Source of the DNA: Hypomyces perniciosus
Taxonomy: Eukaryota > Ascomycota > Sordariomycetes > Hypocreales > Hypocreaceae
Assembly (NCBI GenBank): GCA_008477525.1
Contig: SPDT01000002.1
Location: 1,736,001-1,800,000 of the forward strand
Direction: 5' to 3'
DNA length: 64,000 nt
A model generated the notes under the pieces. It did not search any database. It was not told where the DNA came from and saw only the letters and a program-made list of their open reading frames with translations. Positions 1 through 12,952 of this stretch are shown here, one piece after another (position 1 is the stretch's first letter; each line of letters opens with the position of its first letter). A program made the position numbers and the translations under genes.

Positions 1-480
1 TTTCGCCATCAAAATATAAGGACCCCAGCAGCTCAGAGTTATCTGCAGTATCGCCATACTGGGCCAATAACGGGTCTAAAGGGAAATCTATTACGATATA
101 TAGAATTGGTGTTATTGTTGTGATTGAAAGTGTTGTGGAAGATTGAGGATTTGAAAGCTGGGACGATTTCTGTGTATACGCACGGACTATCTGTTCCAGT
201 AGCAATTTTTGTCTGTTCCAATAGCATTACTCTTTTTAATATACTATTTAATTAATTTTAAAGGTTTTATTTTTATTATTTTAAAATATAGGATATAAAA
301 GTAGAGTATATAGGCCTAAAAATGTTATTTTATTTTACTATCTCTATTTTATAGCTATAGTTCTTAATATTCCACTATTCTTTCCCTTAGATTATTATTA
401 TTTTAATCCCCTTACAGATACAGATCTCTTCCATGGAAGTTGTGTGAAGAGGACATGCCGTAACATTCACCCCATTTTGA
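1..480. other. gene-free AT-rich left edge
   Basis: No coding region can be supported here. Bases 230-420 are strongly AT-rich with runs of TTATTATT-type sequence, as expected for repeat-derived DNA changed by RIP. A short repeat shared with position 30.7 kb lies at 178-245. The 3' end of the first exchanger gene begins at 481. Confidence 0.6.
178..245 (-). repeat. short dispersed repeat, copy A
   Basis: The reverse complement of this stretch closely matches 30693-30762 on the plus strand. Both contain TATTGGAACAGA, AAAAATTGCTACTG and GATAGTC in the same order and spacing. The two copies lie in opposite orientation in gene-free DNA. They look like fragments of one repeat family, possibly the end of a DNA transposon. 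The family could not be named. Confidence 0.6.
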
Positions 481-1924
481 TCACGTCGAGGTCATAATTT
501 CGTCAGGGCGCACGAAAAACGCAATCGCGATGATCAAATACCTAAGCAACGGCAATTAGTCACATCGCATCAGGTATCATAGGCCAGACGATACTTACGC
601 GCCGATCAAGAGCAGACCCTCAAAGTAGTTGATCTTCCCGCTTCGCACGAGACAATTGAGGACAAGCGTCGACATGGTCATCACAATGGTCTCAAATGTG
701 TCGAACTTCAGCGACATGTTCTTGCCAATGATCCAGCCCACGACCACCAAAAAGGGCGTGACAAACAACGAGATCTGCAATGTGCTTCCCACAATAACGG
801 AGACGGCCAGGTTCGTCCTCCCGGTCGAGGACCACTGAACTGCCCCGACAAAGCACCCAGCGTTGCCAACAACCGGCACTAGAATCATGCCAATGAAGCT
901 GCGGCTGACGCCAAGTGTCTCGACGAACCCATCAATGCTGTCCACTAAGGCATCGGAGCAGCCGCCCACACCTAGGGTCGCAACAATGAGGACAACACTG
1001 CTGGCGACCCAATGTAGCTTGTCCTCGGGCTCGTCTTCCTCCTCATTGAAGAGATGTGCATGGCTCACTGACTGGAAGTACAAGTACAGCAGGTAGAAGA
1101 TGAGGAGGAAGATTGATGTGATGCGTGAGAGGGTCAAGACGTAGTCGGTCGGGTCATTATTTAAGTCGCCGGCGTTCGGATCGGTGATGTGGAGGGCCGA
1201 TGGCATGATGAGATACGAGCACGAGATGATCATCAGAGACGTCAGAATGCCGGCCACGTCGACGCTGATTTCAACTGGCGCCTTTCCATTCTCAAGGTCC
1301 CCGAGGAAGAAAGACACGCCTAGGATCTGTAAACGTTTTATTAGCAGGAAGGAATGCCGGGGGGAGTACATCCGGGGAGGAAGAGAGTCTCACCAGCAAG
1401 GTTGAAGATAGAATGCTTCCAATCATACTCGACTGCACAATGCCAATTTCTCCTTCCTTGAGAGCACTAATGCCGACCTACAGAACAGAAGTCAGGAGAC
1501 AGCAAAGGAATGGACAAGGTCAAAGTATACGTACGATCATTTCCACCAAATTGCCGAAACTCGCGTTGATCAGGCCACCGGCTATGGACCCGACTACAGC
1601 AGCAAGCTGCTCAGTTGCAAAGGTCAGAACGGAGGCCAGCGGGAGCATGGCAAGGAAGTTGAGGGCAAAAATTGCGGCGGGGGGCCATCCCCATTCACCG
1701 GCGTATAGGCCGAGAGGCACACAGATGAGAAGAACATTGGTATGGCTGCATCGAAGAGAAGCATCCAATGCATGCCAGGCCTCACGCCCAGCCCGCCATA
1801 CCAGAGACTGTTGTTCGAGTTGGTTCGAATCCGTTTGTTCGCCGGCCGGCAGCAACGGGGTTGACTCGCTAGACTCGGCCACAAGCCCGGAGTCCTGCTC
1901 AGGGGGCGAAGTGGGATTAGCCAT
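481..1924 (-). CDS. CAX-family Ca2+/H+ exchanger, paralogue 1
   Basis: A cation/proton exchanger of the VCX1/CAX type, normally in the vacuolar membrane moving Ca2+ in against H+. Four exons join in frame: 1924-1535, 1477-1394, 1326-599 and 541-481, giving 420 aa. The start is the ATG at 1924. The first alpha-repeat motif is intact (FGNLVEMI, about residues 123-130), and an acidic loop (NEEEDEPED) sits between the two halves, as is usual for CAX. The second repeat reads GNAGCF at about 312-317, where the family has GNAAEH, so the conserved Glu and His are missing. The exon layout (an 84-nt exon 2 and a phase-2 last intron) is the same as in the next two genes. Membership of the family is clear. 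Whether it still transports Ca2+ is open. Confidence 0.9.
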
Positions 1925-2248
1925 ATCAGACTGACGCCACGAAGAAGGCCTTTGGAGAAGAGAAGAAGGGAAAAGGACTCAAAGAAGTTTGGCGTCGAGC
2001 TCATAAAGTGTGCCGCTCTTCCGTGCCGCTCCGCCCCGATCCGGGAGCCGGCGGGGCTGAGATTGAGGCTATGCCAACGGTGGGGCCGTTTGGTGCTCAG
2101 CCACCAGATCCAAGCATATCTTGTACCTAACCATGTCAAATGTTTGTGACGATGTTGTTTAGACAAGGTGCAAAGTGGTGGGATACCTGATATCGAGCCA
2201 CGGGTACTTTGTACGTCTGTCCTTTCTTAGGAACACGGGGTATCAACC

Positions 2249-3799
2249 ATGAATCTCGAAATGTTGACTGTCCGACGCCGAAATCAGCACGATCGCGATC
2301 AATCCCCAGGAGCTTCCACAATGGCCTCAGACAATGAAGATGCAGCCGTAACGCCGCCTAGCCCACCGAAGCAGCGACCGGACCGTACGATACGATTCAA
2401 TAACAATGATTATACTCCCATTCGAGTGCTGCTCGTATTCGTCCCCATTGCCCTCCTTGCGGGGTGGTGTGGTCTGTACGCTGTGGTCGTTTTCGCTCTC
2501 AACTTTGCGGCTCTGGTGTCACTGACGAGCCTGATTGATCTGTATGTCTTGCAATTCACCAAAGATGCCGGTGTTGGTAGTGGTTTGCTCCGAGGCATGT
2601 TGGGAAGTCCGACCGAGTTGATTGTAAGTAGCGCCATCCCGTTCACCCGTTCTATAATCTCCGGGTCTTGGGAGTCTTGCTGACCATGATAGCTTGGAAT
2701 AATGGCCATATATCACGGCGAGGTCCAATTGGCCCAATGGATCATGATAGGGAGCACGCTCTGCTACTCACTCTTCGTACAGTCGCACCTTCCCCTCTGA
2801 GCACACTTCCATGTTGACCCGTTTTGAACATAGGTATTAGGCGGATGCCTATTGTACTCGAGCTACGGAAAAGAAAGTGAGGGTTTCAGCAAGACCCGGA
2901 TGGGCGTCATCTCGGCGCTTGTGATGGTCACCTCTGTCTGCTTGACCGTCCCAACCATCATGTCTGCCACGAACGAGGGCACCTACCCAGACCATAGCGA
3001 GGTGGGAGGCGACGTCGACATGGAGAGGAACATAGCAGCCCTCTCCCACGTAACTGCAGCAGTCCTCTTCCTCCTCTTTCTCTCTTACATACTCTTCCGC
3101 TTCCGCACTCACCGTCAGCTGTACCCCTCAAACGAGATCACGCCCCTGCTTACCGGTGACCCAGCCATGGAAACAAGCGAGACACGAACCGGGACCTCCC
3201 CAATGGGGCTGTCTTGGCCGGTACAGGGACTCGTCTTCATCGGCGGGATCTCCTGCGCAGCCCTATGCTCCCACATCCTGGTGCACAACGTCGAAGCAAC
3301 CGTCCGGACGTTGCATGTTACGAAATCGTTCATTGGTCTTGTGGTCTTGCCGCTGGCGGGAATCTTTACCAAGGCCATGGACATCATTCGCCATGCACGT
3401 GGCCATGTAGTCATCAAAACCGGGACCATGAGCCGTCTGGATTTCGCGATCCGCTCTGTCATGAGCAGCGTACTCGACACACTCCTATTTAACATGCCGG
3501 TGCTGGTTCTACTAGGATGGGCCCTCGGGCAACCCATGATTCTTGAGTTTGGCCTCTTCGATGCGGTGGTGTTTCTAGTGGCCACCCTCATCATGACATA
3601 CCTGATGCAACATGGGAAGACGACATATTTCGAGGGGATTATGCTTATGGGAACGTGAGTCTATTTCTTGCATTTCACACGATTTTACTTCCGTGATCTC
3701 CATTTAATTGACTGTGTGCGTGCTAGCTATGTTTCCATCATCATCGCCTTCTATCTCCGCCCAGAAGCTGCCGAAGCAGCATACGCCGCATGGAGGTAA
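2249..3799 (+). CDS. CAX-family exchanger, divergent paralogue 2
   Basis: Four exons (2249-2623, 2693-2776, 2834-3654, 3727-3799) join in frame to 450 aa. In-frame ATGs at 2249, 2264 and 2321 make the exact start uncertain. The hydrophobic profile and intron positions match the flanking CAX genes, but this is the most eroded copy. The first motif is GSPTE (residues 119-123) in place of GNxxE. The second is GIFTKA (about 329-334) in place of GNAAEH, and the central acidic loop is absent. The frame is open throughout and splice sites are intact, so it does not look like a plain pseudogene. It may have become a non-transporting or altered-specificity membrane protein. The gene diverges from paralogue 1 across 324 bp. 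Confidence 0.85.
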
Positions 3800-3847
3800 A
3801 AAGCCCAAGTTTGGGAGAGCTTCTCAGAGTGCTACGGAATACGGTTA

Positions 3848-5280
3848 TTACGGAAATGGACAGAGGAAATAAGCTGCTCCAATGATGATGTAACTAGAAG
3901 CAAAAGTTAGCCCGAATCTTACAAGCTGTCTCTGTATTTTGGGGCGCCTTACATGGAGAGGAGCATGAGGCCATGTAGATATGTATACTGCCCATCCTGT
4001 AGCACCTGATTCACAATCATGACAGCAAGTAGTAGGATCCACGTCTGGGACATCTCAAAGAAAAGGTCCATGGCGCGGTTCATAAGCCAGCCAACGATGA
4101 CGAGGATTGGTAGAACAAAGAGCGCGATTTGTAGAATGCTGCCGATGATGACACTGATGGCGAAGTTGATCTTCTTCCTGTGCGATGCTGCTATCACCTG
4201 GTGTATCTCCGATGCATTGCTGGCCAGGGGGATGATGAACATGCCCACAAAAGTCTTTGTGATGCCGAGGGTCTTGATGGTGCCATCCAAATTCCGGAGA
4301 AAGAAGTACGTGCAGCCCATGACGATCAGTCCGGCAACGACCAGAATGACGGCAGCGACATACACCTTGTCTGCAGTCGGGGTATCATCGTCAATCATGG
4401 TGACTTCCTCTCCCACCGTTTCTGACGCCCTTGATGCTGCATCGTCGTCGTCGTCTGTCGCTTCGTGGTCACTTCGTTTCGTAGGAGTTCGAGGGACGTC
4501 CTCATACGCCTCCTGGTCGACGTCCTCATCCTCGTCCAAGAACAGATGAGAGTGTGTTTTGAACTGGAAATACTGGAACACAATATATATGCAAAGAAGA
4601 ACGGCGGCGGTGGCACGGCTGAAGGATAGAATTTTCGGCTTGATATCGATACCATCATCAGATTCTGGGAATGTCGCGTACAGAACTGCGGGCAGGATCA
4701 GCGCGACGGCTGTGATGAGCATCAGCGACGAGAGCGCATCGACAACTGCTGCGTTCACGGACAGGACGCCGGTGCCGCGGGCCGCGACGATAAAGCAGAG
4801 GCCCTGAACCTGTTCGGCGCAAAGAGTGGTCAGTGATGCTAACAATGGAGCTCCGAGAAGCTGAAGCAACTGACCATGAGAATATCCGAAAGAATGCTTC
4901 CCAGCATGGTAGACTGTGCAAGCTCCACCTCGCCGCGACTTACAGCCAAGAGGCCGACCTGAAATCCGAGTACCAGTTAGCAAATCGCGAAACGTGGCGC
5001 TGCCAAACTCCAGATGCTCCAAGACACTAACAGTCAGCTCAACAATATTCCCAAAGGTGGCATTGACCAGCCCGCCAACCAAGGTTCCCCAGCGGTTGTC
5101 AAACATGTCCGAGGCATCGGAGATGAGAGCCGATAGCGGCATGATCGCGACGAGGTTCAGTGCTGAAACTGCCACGGGATGCCATCCTAGGGCCTCGGCA
5201 AGGAACCCTAGAGGGACAAAGACCAGAAGCACATTGACGCTGATGAGGTAGTCCCTCACCAATCCCAAGAAGACCGACAT
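3848..5280 (-). CDS. CAX-family Ca2+/H+ exchanger, paralogue 3
   Basis: Exons 5280-5032, 4958-4875, 4809-3953 and 3893-3848 give 411 aa. The second exon is again exactly 84 nt. The first motif FGNIVEL is intact (GN at 77-78, E81). The second reads SNASEI at about 308-313, so N, A and E are kept while the leading Gly and the final His are changed, making this the least damaged of the three. A long acidic loop (DEDEDVDQE, then a run of five Asp) lies between the halves. It converges with paralogue 2 with 48 bp between stop codons, and diverges from the Ca2+-ATPase across 246 bp, a spacing that allows a shared promoter. Likely a vacuolar Ca2+ or other divalent cation exchanger. Confidence 0.9.
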
Positions 5281-5526
5281 TGATTGAGTGATGAATGGCT
5301 GGCTGCAGTCTGTGGCCTGAGCTGTGTTCTCTCACGTTCCCCGCAGCGATGACAGCCAAAACACCACCAAAAATCCAAAAGAAAATGGTATAAAGGACTT
5401 TAATGGGACATATGATGGACAAACCAGGGCCATTGGGGGCAATTGTTGCGGGGATCTTAACGACTCAAGCACAGCCACCTTGCACTGGAGTCCTGTCCTC
5501 GTAAGTGGTGTTGGCAGAGTGGTGCG

Positions 5527-8500
5527 ATGGTCTCACCATATCCACACGACGGGGATTATTTTTTTGCCCAGATTCCTTTTATTGAAAATTGCCGCTTTGC
5601 CATCTTTTTATCGCACAAATACTACCCTCTCTGCGTCGTGGCCTACCAACCAACACGCAGTTATCCCCATTATGTGCGACGTCACAGAGCGTCTTCACTG
5701 TTCCACATCTCGACATCGATAGCATTAAGCGAGTTATTCATCTATGGGGCTCGTATCCGGCGAAGACCTTTCATCGGGGCCGGCTTTCTTCGGCGTTGCT
5801 CTCGGCCCGCGAGCCCCGAAGATCACGGTTCATCAAGTCGTGAGTCTTCCGTCTTATACGCGTCCGTGACCCCCAAGCCAGGACCATTCTTACCAGCCTC
5901 AAACCAGCAGGACAGCTACGATGTTTCGCCCGCTTCGGATCCGAATTCGTCTGCAAATCGCTTTAAGAAAGCCGTCGCCGCCGCCGACGTCAACTCCACA
6001 GCTCTGGAGAATGCAGCACGTGGCTGTCGGTCCTCTCGGACCTCACTCGTGGTGCCGTCCAGTCTAGCCGATCATACAGCGTCTCTCGACTATCTGAGCG
6101 CAGCATCTACGGTATCGCGTAATGAAGACTCCGTGTCTCGCTCCCCTTCCTATTCCTCCTCCCGAGACGGCTCGTCGACGACCGATCAGCCTTTAGTCTT
6201 CTCCGCCGCACTATCGCTCGCGTCGTCAGAAATAACGCAGTCGAGCCGCCAAAGCCGTGAGTCGATCCCGCCAATGCCTGGGTCTGGTGAGGAGGAGGAG
6301 GAGGAGGAGGAGGACAACCCCTTCCGCTTCAAGCCCCAGGCATTGGCGGAGATGATCGACTCGAAGAACATCGACGCGTTTGCAGCGCTGGGCGGGCTTA
6401 CAGAACTGGCCAAGGGTCTGCAGACAGATCTGGCTGGAGGTCTGGGATTAGACGAGACTTGGTCGCCACCCGACGGGATCGGGTCATTACAGCTAGGCGA
6501 ATGCGAGCGTTTCCAGGTCAGGAAGGCTGTCTACGGGACAAACAGAATTCCAGATAAACCTATCCGGGGTATCTTGGAGCTCATGTTGTTGGCTCTCAGT
6601 GACAAAGTTCTCATCCTACTGTCTGTTGTTGCCATCATTTCGCTCGCACTGGGCTTGTATCAATCTTTGGGACGGCCACATGCGCCAGACGAACTGCGAG
6701 TTGAATGGGTGGATGGCGTTACCATCACTGCAGCCGTCCTGATTGTTGTTGTTACTGGTGCTGTGAACGATTATCAGAAAGAACGTCAGTTTGCTCGCTT
6801 GAACAAAAAAGTAAGGCACCAACTCCCCAAGAGCGCTCTCAACTCGTGACTAGATCCTGACGCACATACCACTAGAAAGAGGAACGGATGGTCAAGGCTA
6901 TTCGATCTGGAAAGTCCGTCGAGATCTCGGTTTTTGACGTTCTTGTAGGGGACGTCCTTCATCTCGAGCCGGGGGATCTAGTTCCAGCAGACGGGATTCT
7001 CATATCGGGTCATGCGGTTCAATGTGACGAATCATCCCTCACAGGAGAATCTGATCAGATCAAAAAGAGTTCAGGTGCTGAGGCCCTGGACAAACTACAA
7101 TCAGCATTCGATAGGAACTACATTGATCCCTTCATCATCTCTGGAAGCAAGGTCTTGGAAGGGATCGGCACGTATTTGGTCACTGGCGTTGGTGTGAACA
7201 GCAAATACGGTCGGATCAGCATGAGCCTTTCAGAACGGACTGAGGCGACACCACTACAGCAGAAACTGAGCATCGTCGCTGACAACATCGCAATAGCCGG
7301 CGTAGCTGTCGCTACAGTCATGTTTACGGTACTGATAGTCCAGTTTCTAATTCGGCTCCCAGACAGCAAGAACACCACAGTCGAACTAGTCCAGATCTTC
7401 CTCCAGATATTTATGGTCTCAATAGCTGTTGTCGTGATCGCTGTGCCAGAAGGATTACCATTGGCTGTCACGCTGGCTCTGGCTATCGCAGTGACACGAA
7501 TGCTTAAGGACAACAATCTCGTGAGAGTCCTTGCCGCATGCGAGGCAATGGGAAACGTAACAACTGTGTGTTCCGATAAGACTGGAACTCTTACAATGAA
7601 CAAGATGAAAGTGACAGCAGGTGCTTTGGGAGTCGATAGTCACTTTTCTGACCAGCATAGTAACGAGTTCGCTAATCATTCTCCACAAGATTCCGATGCT
7701 AGATCCCTAGATCAGACACCCCGAAGTTCCTCTTCAGACCAAGCAGTCGCATCGACCAAGCAATTTTGTGCGTTGCTTTCCCCAGACGTCCGCGACATCA
7801 TGGTTAAATCTATCACGCTGAATTCCACTGCATTTGAGGGAAAAGAGGATGGCGCGCCTGCTTTTATCGGATCGAAGACTGAAGCCGCTCTCTTAATGTT
7901 CGCGAGAGAACATCTGGGCATGCGACCACTCCAGGAGGAGCGTGCCAACTCTACTGTGGTGGCCGTTTTCCCATTCGACTCGAGCAGGAAGTACATGGCT
8001 GTTGTGACCAGGTTGTGCGACAATATGTACAGGATGTATGTAAAAGGTGCTCCTGAAATACTTCTTGAGAAGTGTAGCCGGGTTATTTTGCAGCCAATGT
8101 CTGGACTGGACGCGGCGGAGATAACCAAGGAACGATACAATGAACAGCTGGGGACCATTTCCGAATATGCATCTCGGTCGCTGAGAACTCTCGGCTTTGC
8201 ATATAAAGATGTGCCGTCCTGGCCGATATTGGGAGTTTCCATGGACAGCGTCTCGGTTGACGCGATCTTGGTTAATATGACGCTCCTAGGGGTCTTGGGA
8301 ATCCAAGATCCGCTGAGATCGGGGGTGTCTGAGGCTGTTGGCAAGTGTCAACGTGCCGGAGTGACTGTGAGGATGGTAACAGGCGACAACGTCCAGACGG
8401 CCGAATCAATCGCGAGGGAATGTGGAATCTTGACCGATTCTGGTATCGTCATCGAAGGCCCGATGTTCAGGAAATTGCCCATCGAAGAGGTGAACGATAT

Positions 8501-9888
8501 CTTGCCCCATCTGCAGGTGCTCGCCAGGTCTAGTCCAGAAGACAAACGGATGCTGGTAGAACGGCTCAAAGACCTCGGCGAAACAGTGGCTGTGACTGGT
8601 GACGGTACAAATGACGGTCCAGCTCTGAGAGCAGCTGATGTTGGGCTTTCCATGGGCATCTCTGGGACCGAGGTTGCTAGGGAAGCCTCCTCGATAGTCT
8701 TGATGGATGACAACTTCGGATCGATCGTCAAAGCCATTGAATGGGGACGAACTGTGAATGACGCAATTAAGAAATTCCTCCACGTAAGTCTCCTACCGAT
8801 GAAACTTGGCAGACAGTCAGCTCACGACATCCTTAGTTCCAGCTCACCGTTAGCATCACCGCCGTCACGCTCACTTTCGTGTCTGCAGTTGCGAGCGATA
8901 GAGAGCAATCCATCTTGACGCCCGTCCAGCTTCTCTGGGTGAATCTGATCATGGATACCTTCGCTGCTCTCGCGCTCGCCACAGATCCTCCAAACGAAAG
9001 CGTCCATGACAAAAAGCCGAGCGCGAAAACAGACCCATTAATCTCAATAACTGGGTGGAAGATGATTATCGGACAGGCTTTATACCAGTTTGTGGTCATC
9101 ACCTCGCTAGATTTTGCAGGTGATCGAATCCTGGGATTGACTCTGCCAGAGGACACGAAAAGGCTTGGAACGATAATCTTTAACGCTTATGTGTGGATGC
9201 AGTTCTTTAATCTTTACAAGTGAGTGCCAATATGGCGTGCTATTTGATGCGTTGAATCTAACTCTGGTCTAGTAACCGCCGTCTTGACAACAAGCTCAAT
9301 GTTTTTGAGGATATTCACAAGAACCCGTTCTTCATCGCCATCAACGTAGCCATCATCGCAGGCCAGGTCCTCATCGTAAACTTTGGAGGCAACGCACTGT
9401 CTGCTACAAAACTCTCTGCCACGGAATGGGCTGTAACCCTAGTTCTAGGTGCGTTGTCCATGCCTGTTGCTGTCGTGTTACGCCTCATCCCAGACGAGTC
9501 GATCCAATGCCTGTTTAATGCCCCACACCACCTGATGTGGAATACAACAGTGGATAGTGATCAGGGACCCCGGGCGGACTTGCAGTGGTTCCAGGCCTTG
9601 GAAAATATCCGCTCTGAGCTTGTCGCTATCCGACAGTCACGCAGCTCCCGGCTACAGCGTCTATGCCGTGATAATTATGACCTAGTTAAGAACAAGGTAT
9701 TTACAGAGAGCGCCGACGGAGACGAGGGAGTGAACGAGAGATCTCCGCTACTTCAACGGCCCTACAGTGATCACGATCGATCACGATCGAGCTCAGTGTG
9801 TGGGCCTTCTCTGGTCGTGGCAGGGTTGGTCGCAGGCGGAGTGGCCGGCTGGCCTCCGACCCCAACTCCAACAACACCAATAGGATGA
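5527..9888 (+). CDS. PMC1-type P2B Ca2+-transporting ATPase
   Basis: A calcium pump of the plasma-membrane/vacuolar PMCA class. Exons 5527-6810, 6876-8783, 8837-9219 and 9273-9888 give 1396 aa, within the range of fungal PMC1 proteins. Landmarks in order: a long Ser-rich N-terminus with an eight-Glu run (bases 6291-6315); the PEGLP motif of M4; the phosphorylation site CSDKTGTLT (Asp about 662); KGAPE for nucleotide binding; the hinge TGDGTNDGPAL; and the C-terminal membrane segments. The first in-frame ATG of the open frame is at 5527, and its first ~80 residues look unlike the family, so a later or spliced start is possible. Together with the exchangers it would load Ca2+ into the vacuole and end cytosolic Ca2+ signals. 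Confidence 0.9.
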
Positions 9889-11274
9889 AGGCAATGGTTC
9901 CCCGTGTGAGATACGGAGTATGTAGTACTACACTCTTTATTTACTCTAGATATGTACGTACCCCAACCCTTTCAGCAAACCATCTGATGTTCCTTGTTGT
10001 TGTTGATGTCGCTTACCCCTCTCCCTCTCCCTCTCCCTCTCCCCTCCCATTCATCCGTACTTGTTGCATAGACATCAGCCGGGCATCTCCAAGCAGCGCT
10101 CTTCAACATTGGGCGATCTTTCATGTGTCTACGAAGTAGGCTAATGTTCTCTACGGAGTACTGACCGTTGACTGGTCTAAATACGAGGAATCAGCCCGGG
10201 TGGGAGGGAAGACAAGGAAAACTCTATTTTCTTTTCTTGAAGCTGAAGCCATTGAAACGGCAGAATGAAGCATGTGGTAGCAAACAATTATGGCTGCGTG
10301 AGCTTCTCCGGCTTAGTATGGCGGAAATGACATCACAAAAACTTAAAATTAGGAATCCTTCCTTGCCTTTTGCTGGGCTATTGGCTGGCATACCTTGGTC
10401 ATATCACACGTACGTATGCATAGCATCACGGATTGGGAATTTCTCCGGTGCTCTGAGACAGAGGAGAGAAGTTGGAGTGTAGCCCCGTCGCCAAGTAGAC
10501 ATGGGATGCTTCGTGAACTACATGAGGTTCTGCCGTTTAAACGATTGCAGCCAGGGAAAAGAGAGGTTTCCCAGATGCATACGGGACATTCATTCATGTG
10601 CAAAATCATGCTGTTGGACTGTGTCTGGCTAGTTGATTTAGTCACGGCACGGCCCGATAGTTGACATACATCCTGCTAGGATATACACTATCGTGACGTG
10701 GAGATCAGGCTTATACTGAAGCAAAATCGACTACTTTCCCCCACTTCAGGCGGATCATCCACATACAGTGCGTATATTGACATTATAATATATATATTAA
10801 TATACATATTAATATATGTGCTTGCCCGGTCTCTCAGCCAATCTTGTGATTAGGTCAATAGCGCTGGTTGTAAAGCAGCTGCGCAACCCCTTCACACAAG
10901 CCAAGAACCGCCACCCCCCAGTTATTCCTCAATATGGCAAATACTCAGCAAGAAACAAGTCGAAGGAATGGGCTACGGTGAATCAGGCAGTAACATCCTG
11001 ATGGATGGACTGACTCGCCCCAAGACCGAGCACCCGAGGAGGCATTAATGGATGCCTAGCGATAAACGACACGTCACTGTGGTGTTTTGATGTAACCCAC
11101 CATGGAGGGATCTTGACTTGGGTATTTCTCAGTAGACGTGATTCTGGAGTCAGGTCGTGGCATATAAGAATGCAGGTCCTTCCCTTCAGTTTCGGCACTC
11201 GGGTTCTGATTTCATTTCCAAACCAATTCTTCTGCAACTACTGAGTACACTTCGATCTGACTTCCATCGCTACC
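9889..11274. other. intergenic, no supported gene
   Basis: About 1.4 kb between the ATPase and the P450. Short open frames here show no recognisable domain. A CCCTCT microsatellite lies at 10016-10043, TACGGAGTA-like motifs occur near 9912 and 10152, and an AT-rich palindromic stretch lies at 10783-10817. Confidence 0.6.
10016..10043 (+). repeat. CCCTCT microsatellite
   Basis: More than four consecutive CCCTCT units lie downstream of the Ca2+-ATPase stop codon, probably in or just past its 3' untranslated region. Confidence 0.85.
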
Positions 11275-12952
11275 ATGCCGAACCAATTTCTTGTATTTGG
11301 CGGTATTATCTTGTTCCAACTACTCATCTATTTTAAATACTTCCGAAAGAAGAATGCCTTGTTGAGACTCCCTCCAGGGCCCAGGCCTCTGCCAATCATT
11401 GGTAACATCTTTGACCTCCCACCACCTGGGGTTCCCGAGTTTCAGCATTGGCTCAAGTTCAAGGATACCTACGGCCCTATCAGCTCGGTCACAGTGTGGG
11501 GCCAGACAATGATTATCATCCATGACAAGCAGGCAGCATACGACCTCCTGGAGAAGATGTCGATAAATACCTCGAATCGCCCGGTGTCAACTTTTGGGGA
11601 TGAGCTTGTTGGTCTGAAGAAGCTTATGTCTAACAAACAGTACAATGAAACCTTTCGACTACATCGCAAGTTAATACACCAACAGGTAGGCACGAAAACA
11701 TATACTGCACGCTTCTTTGGTACTCTAGATGTAGAGTCGCGACGCTTTCTGTACCGGACTCTGGAGGATCCTAAGAATTTCATGCAACATCTCAAAACGT
11801 GAGTTTGCCCATGGTTCATCTACAGTTCATGGTGATCGGATTATCTGACCGGGTAGGTATCAATCCAACAGCCAGGCGGCCGCCGTCGTCCTTAAAATAG
11901 CGTACGGCTATTCTGTCGACCCAAACATGGCTGACCCATTGGTCGACTTGATCGAGGATATGTTGACAGTGCTGTCGAACTCTCTGGTTCCCTTATCATG
12001 GCTGGTCGACATGGTTCCTGCCCTTAAGTATCTACCTGATTGGTTCCCAGGCACAGCATTCAAAAAGACTGCCCGGCAATGGAACAAGCTCAACCAAACG
12101 ACAGCGGACATTCCCTTCGCATTTGTTCGACGAGAAATGGCAAACGGTACTCATCGGCCATCATACGTATCAGCCCTCATTGAAAAGTGCGGTCGTGGTG
12201 ACGTACAGGATGAAGAGTTGGATGCCATTAAGTGGACAGCCATGATAATTTACGGAGGAGCAACAGATACCACCGCGTTTACCCTCAGCGCCTTTGCATT
12301 GGCTATGACCATGTTCCCAGAGGTCCAGCAAAAGGCGCAAGAGGAGATCGATAGCGTGATCGGCACAACCCCAGATCGACTTCCCGAATTCGAAGACCGA
12401 GAAAGGCTGCCATATATCTCAGCTGTTGTCAAGGAAACGATTCGATGGTTTCCCCTTGTGGCAATGAACACGGCTCATGCGACTAACCGGGAGATCACAT
12501 ATAACGGTTACCGCATCCCAAAGGGCGCATACCTGCTCGCCGCAACGTGGTGGTTTCTTCGTGATCCTCAAACATACCCGGACCCCTCGGCGTTTATCCC
12601 AGAGAGGTTCCTGGAGCCGCGTAACGAGCCTGATCCAACTGGAGCATTTGGCTGGGGCCGCAGAATATGCCCTGGCCAGTACCTTGCCTACGACAGCGTC
12701 TTCATCTCGATTGCGAGAATAGTAGCCACATTCAACGTCACCAAGGCAGTTGACGAGCAGGGGAGACCAATTGAACCTAAGCCGGAACACGCCCCAGGAC
12801 TTCTCAGTCATCCTGTGGATGTCCCATCGAAATTTACCGTGAGGAGTGATAGGCACGCAGAGCTCATCCGTTCTGTCGTGGTGGACCATCCATGGGAGAG
12901 GAGCGATGCCGATCGTCTTGATTTTGAGGGAGTGCAAACGGGCGCTGTCTAA
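11275..12952 (+). CDS. cytochrome P450 monooxygenase
   Basis: A microsomal P450 of 539 aa in two exons (11275-11798, 11857-12952). An N-terminal membrane anchor (residues about 4-20) is followed by the proline hinge LPPGPRPLPIIGN. The I-helix oxygen-activation motif reads GGATDTT, the K-helix ExxR is KETIR, the PERF motif is present (FIPERF), and the heme loop is FGWGRRICPGQ with the Cys ligand. All parts needed for catalysis are visible. The overall style resembles the CYP64/O-methylsterigmatocystin oxidoreductase-like group of fungal enzymes, but the substrate cannot be told from sequence. It is not adjacent to a polyketide or terpene synthase. A link with the carotenoid cluster 7 kb away is possible but unsupported. 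Confidence 0.93.

Noticed and set aside
1809..1840. tRNA B-box-like GGTTCGAATCC
   Set aside because: It lies inside exon 1 of the first exchanger gene, and no A box, acceptor stem or cloverleaf can be folded around it.
10783..10817. AT-rich palindrome as an origin or terminator
   Set aside because: Simple ATATTAATAT repetition in a spacer; nothing else supports a replication or termination role.
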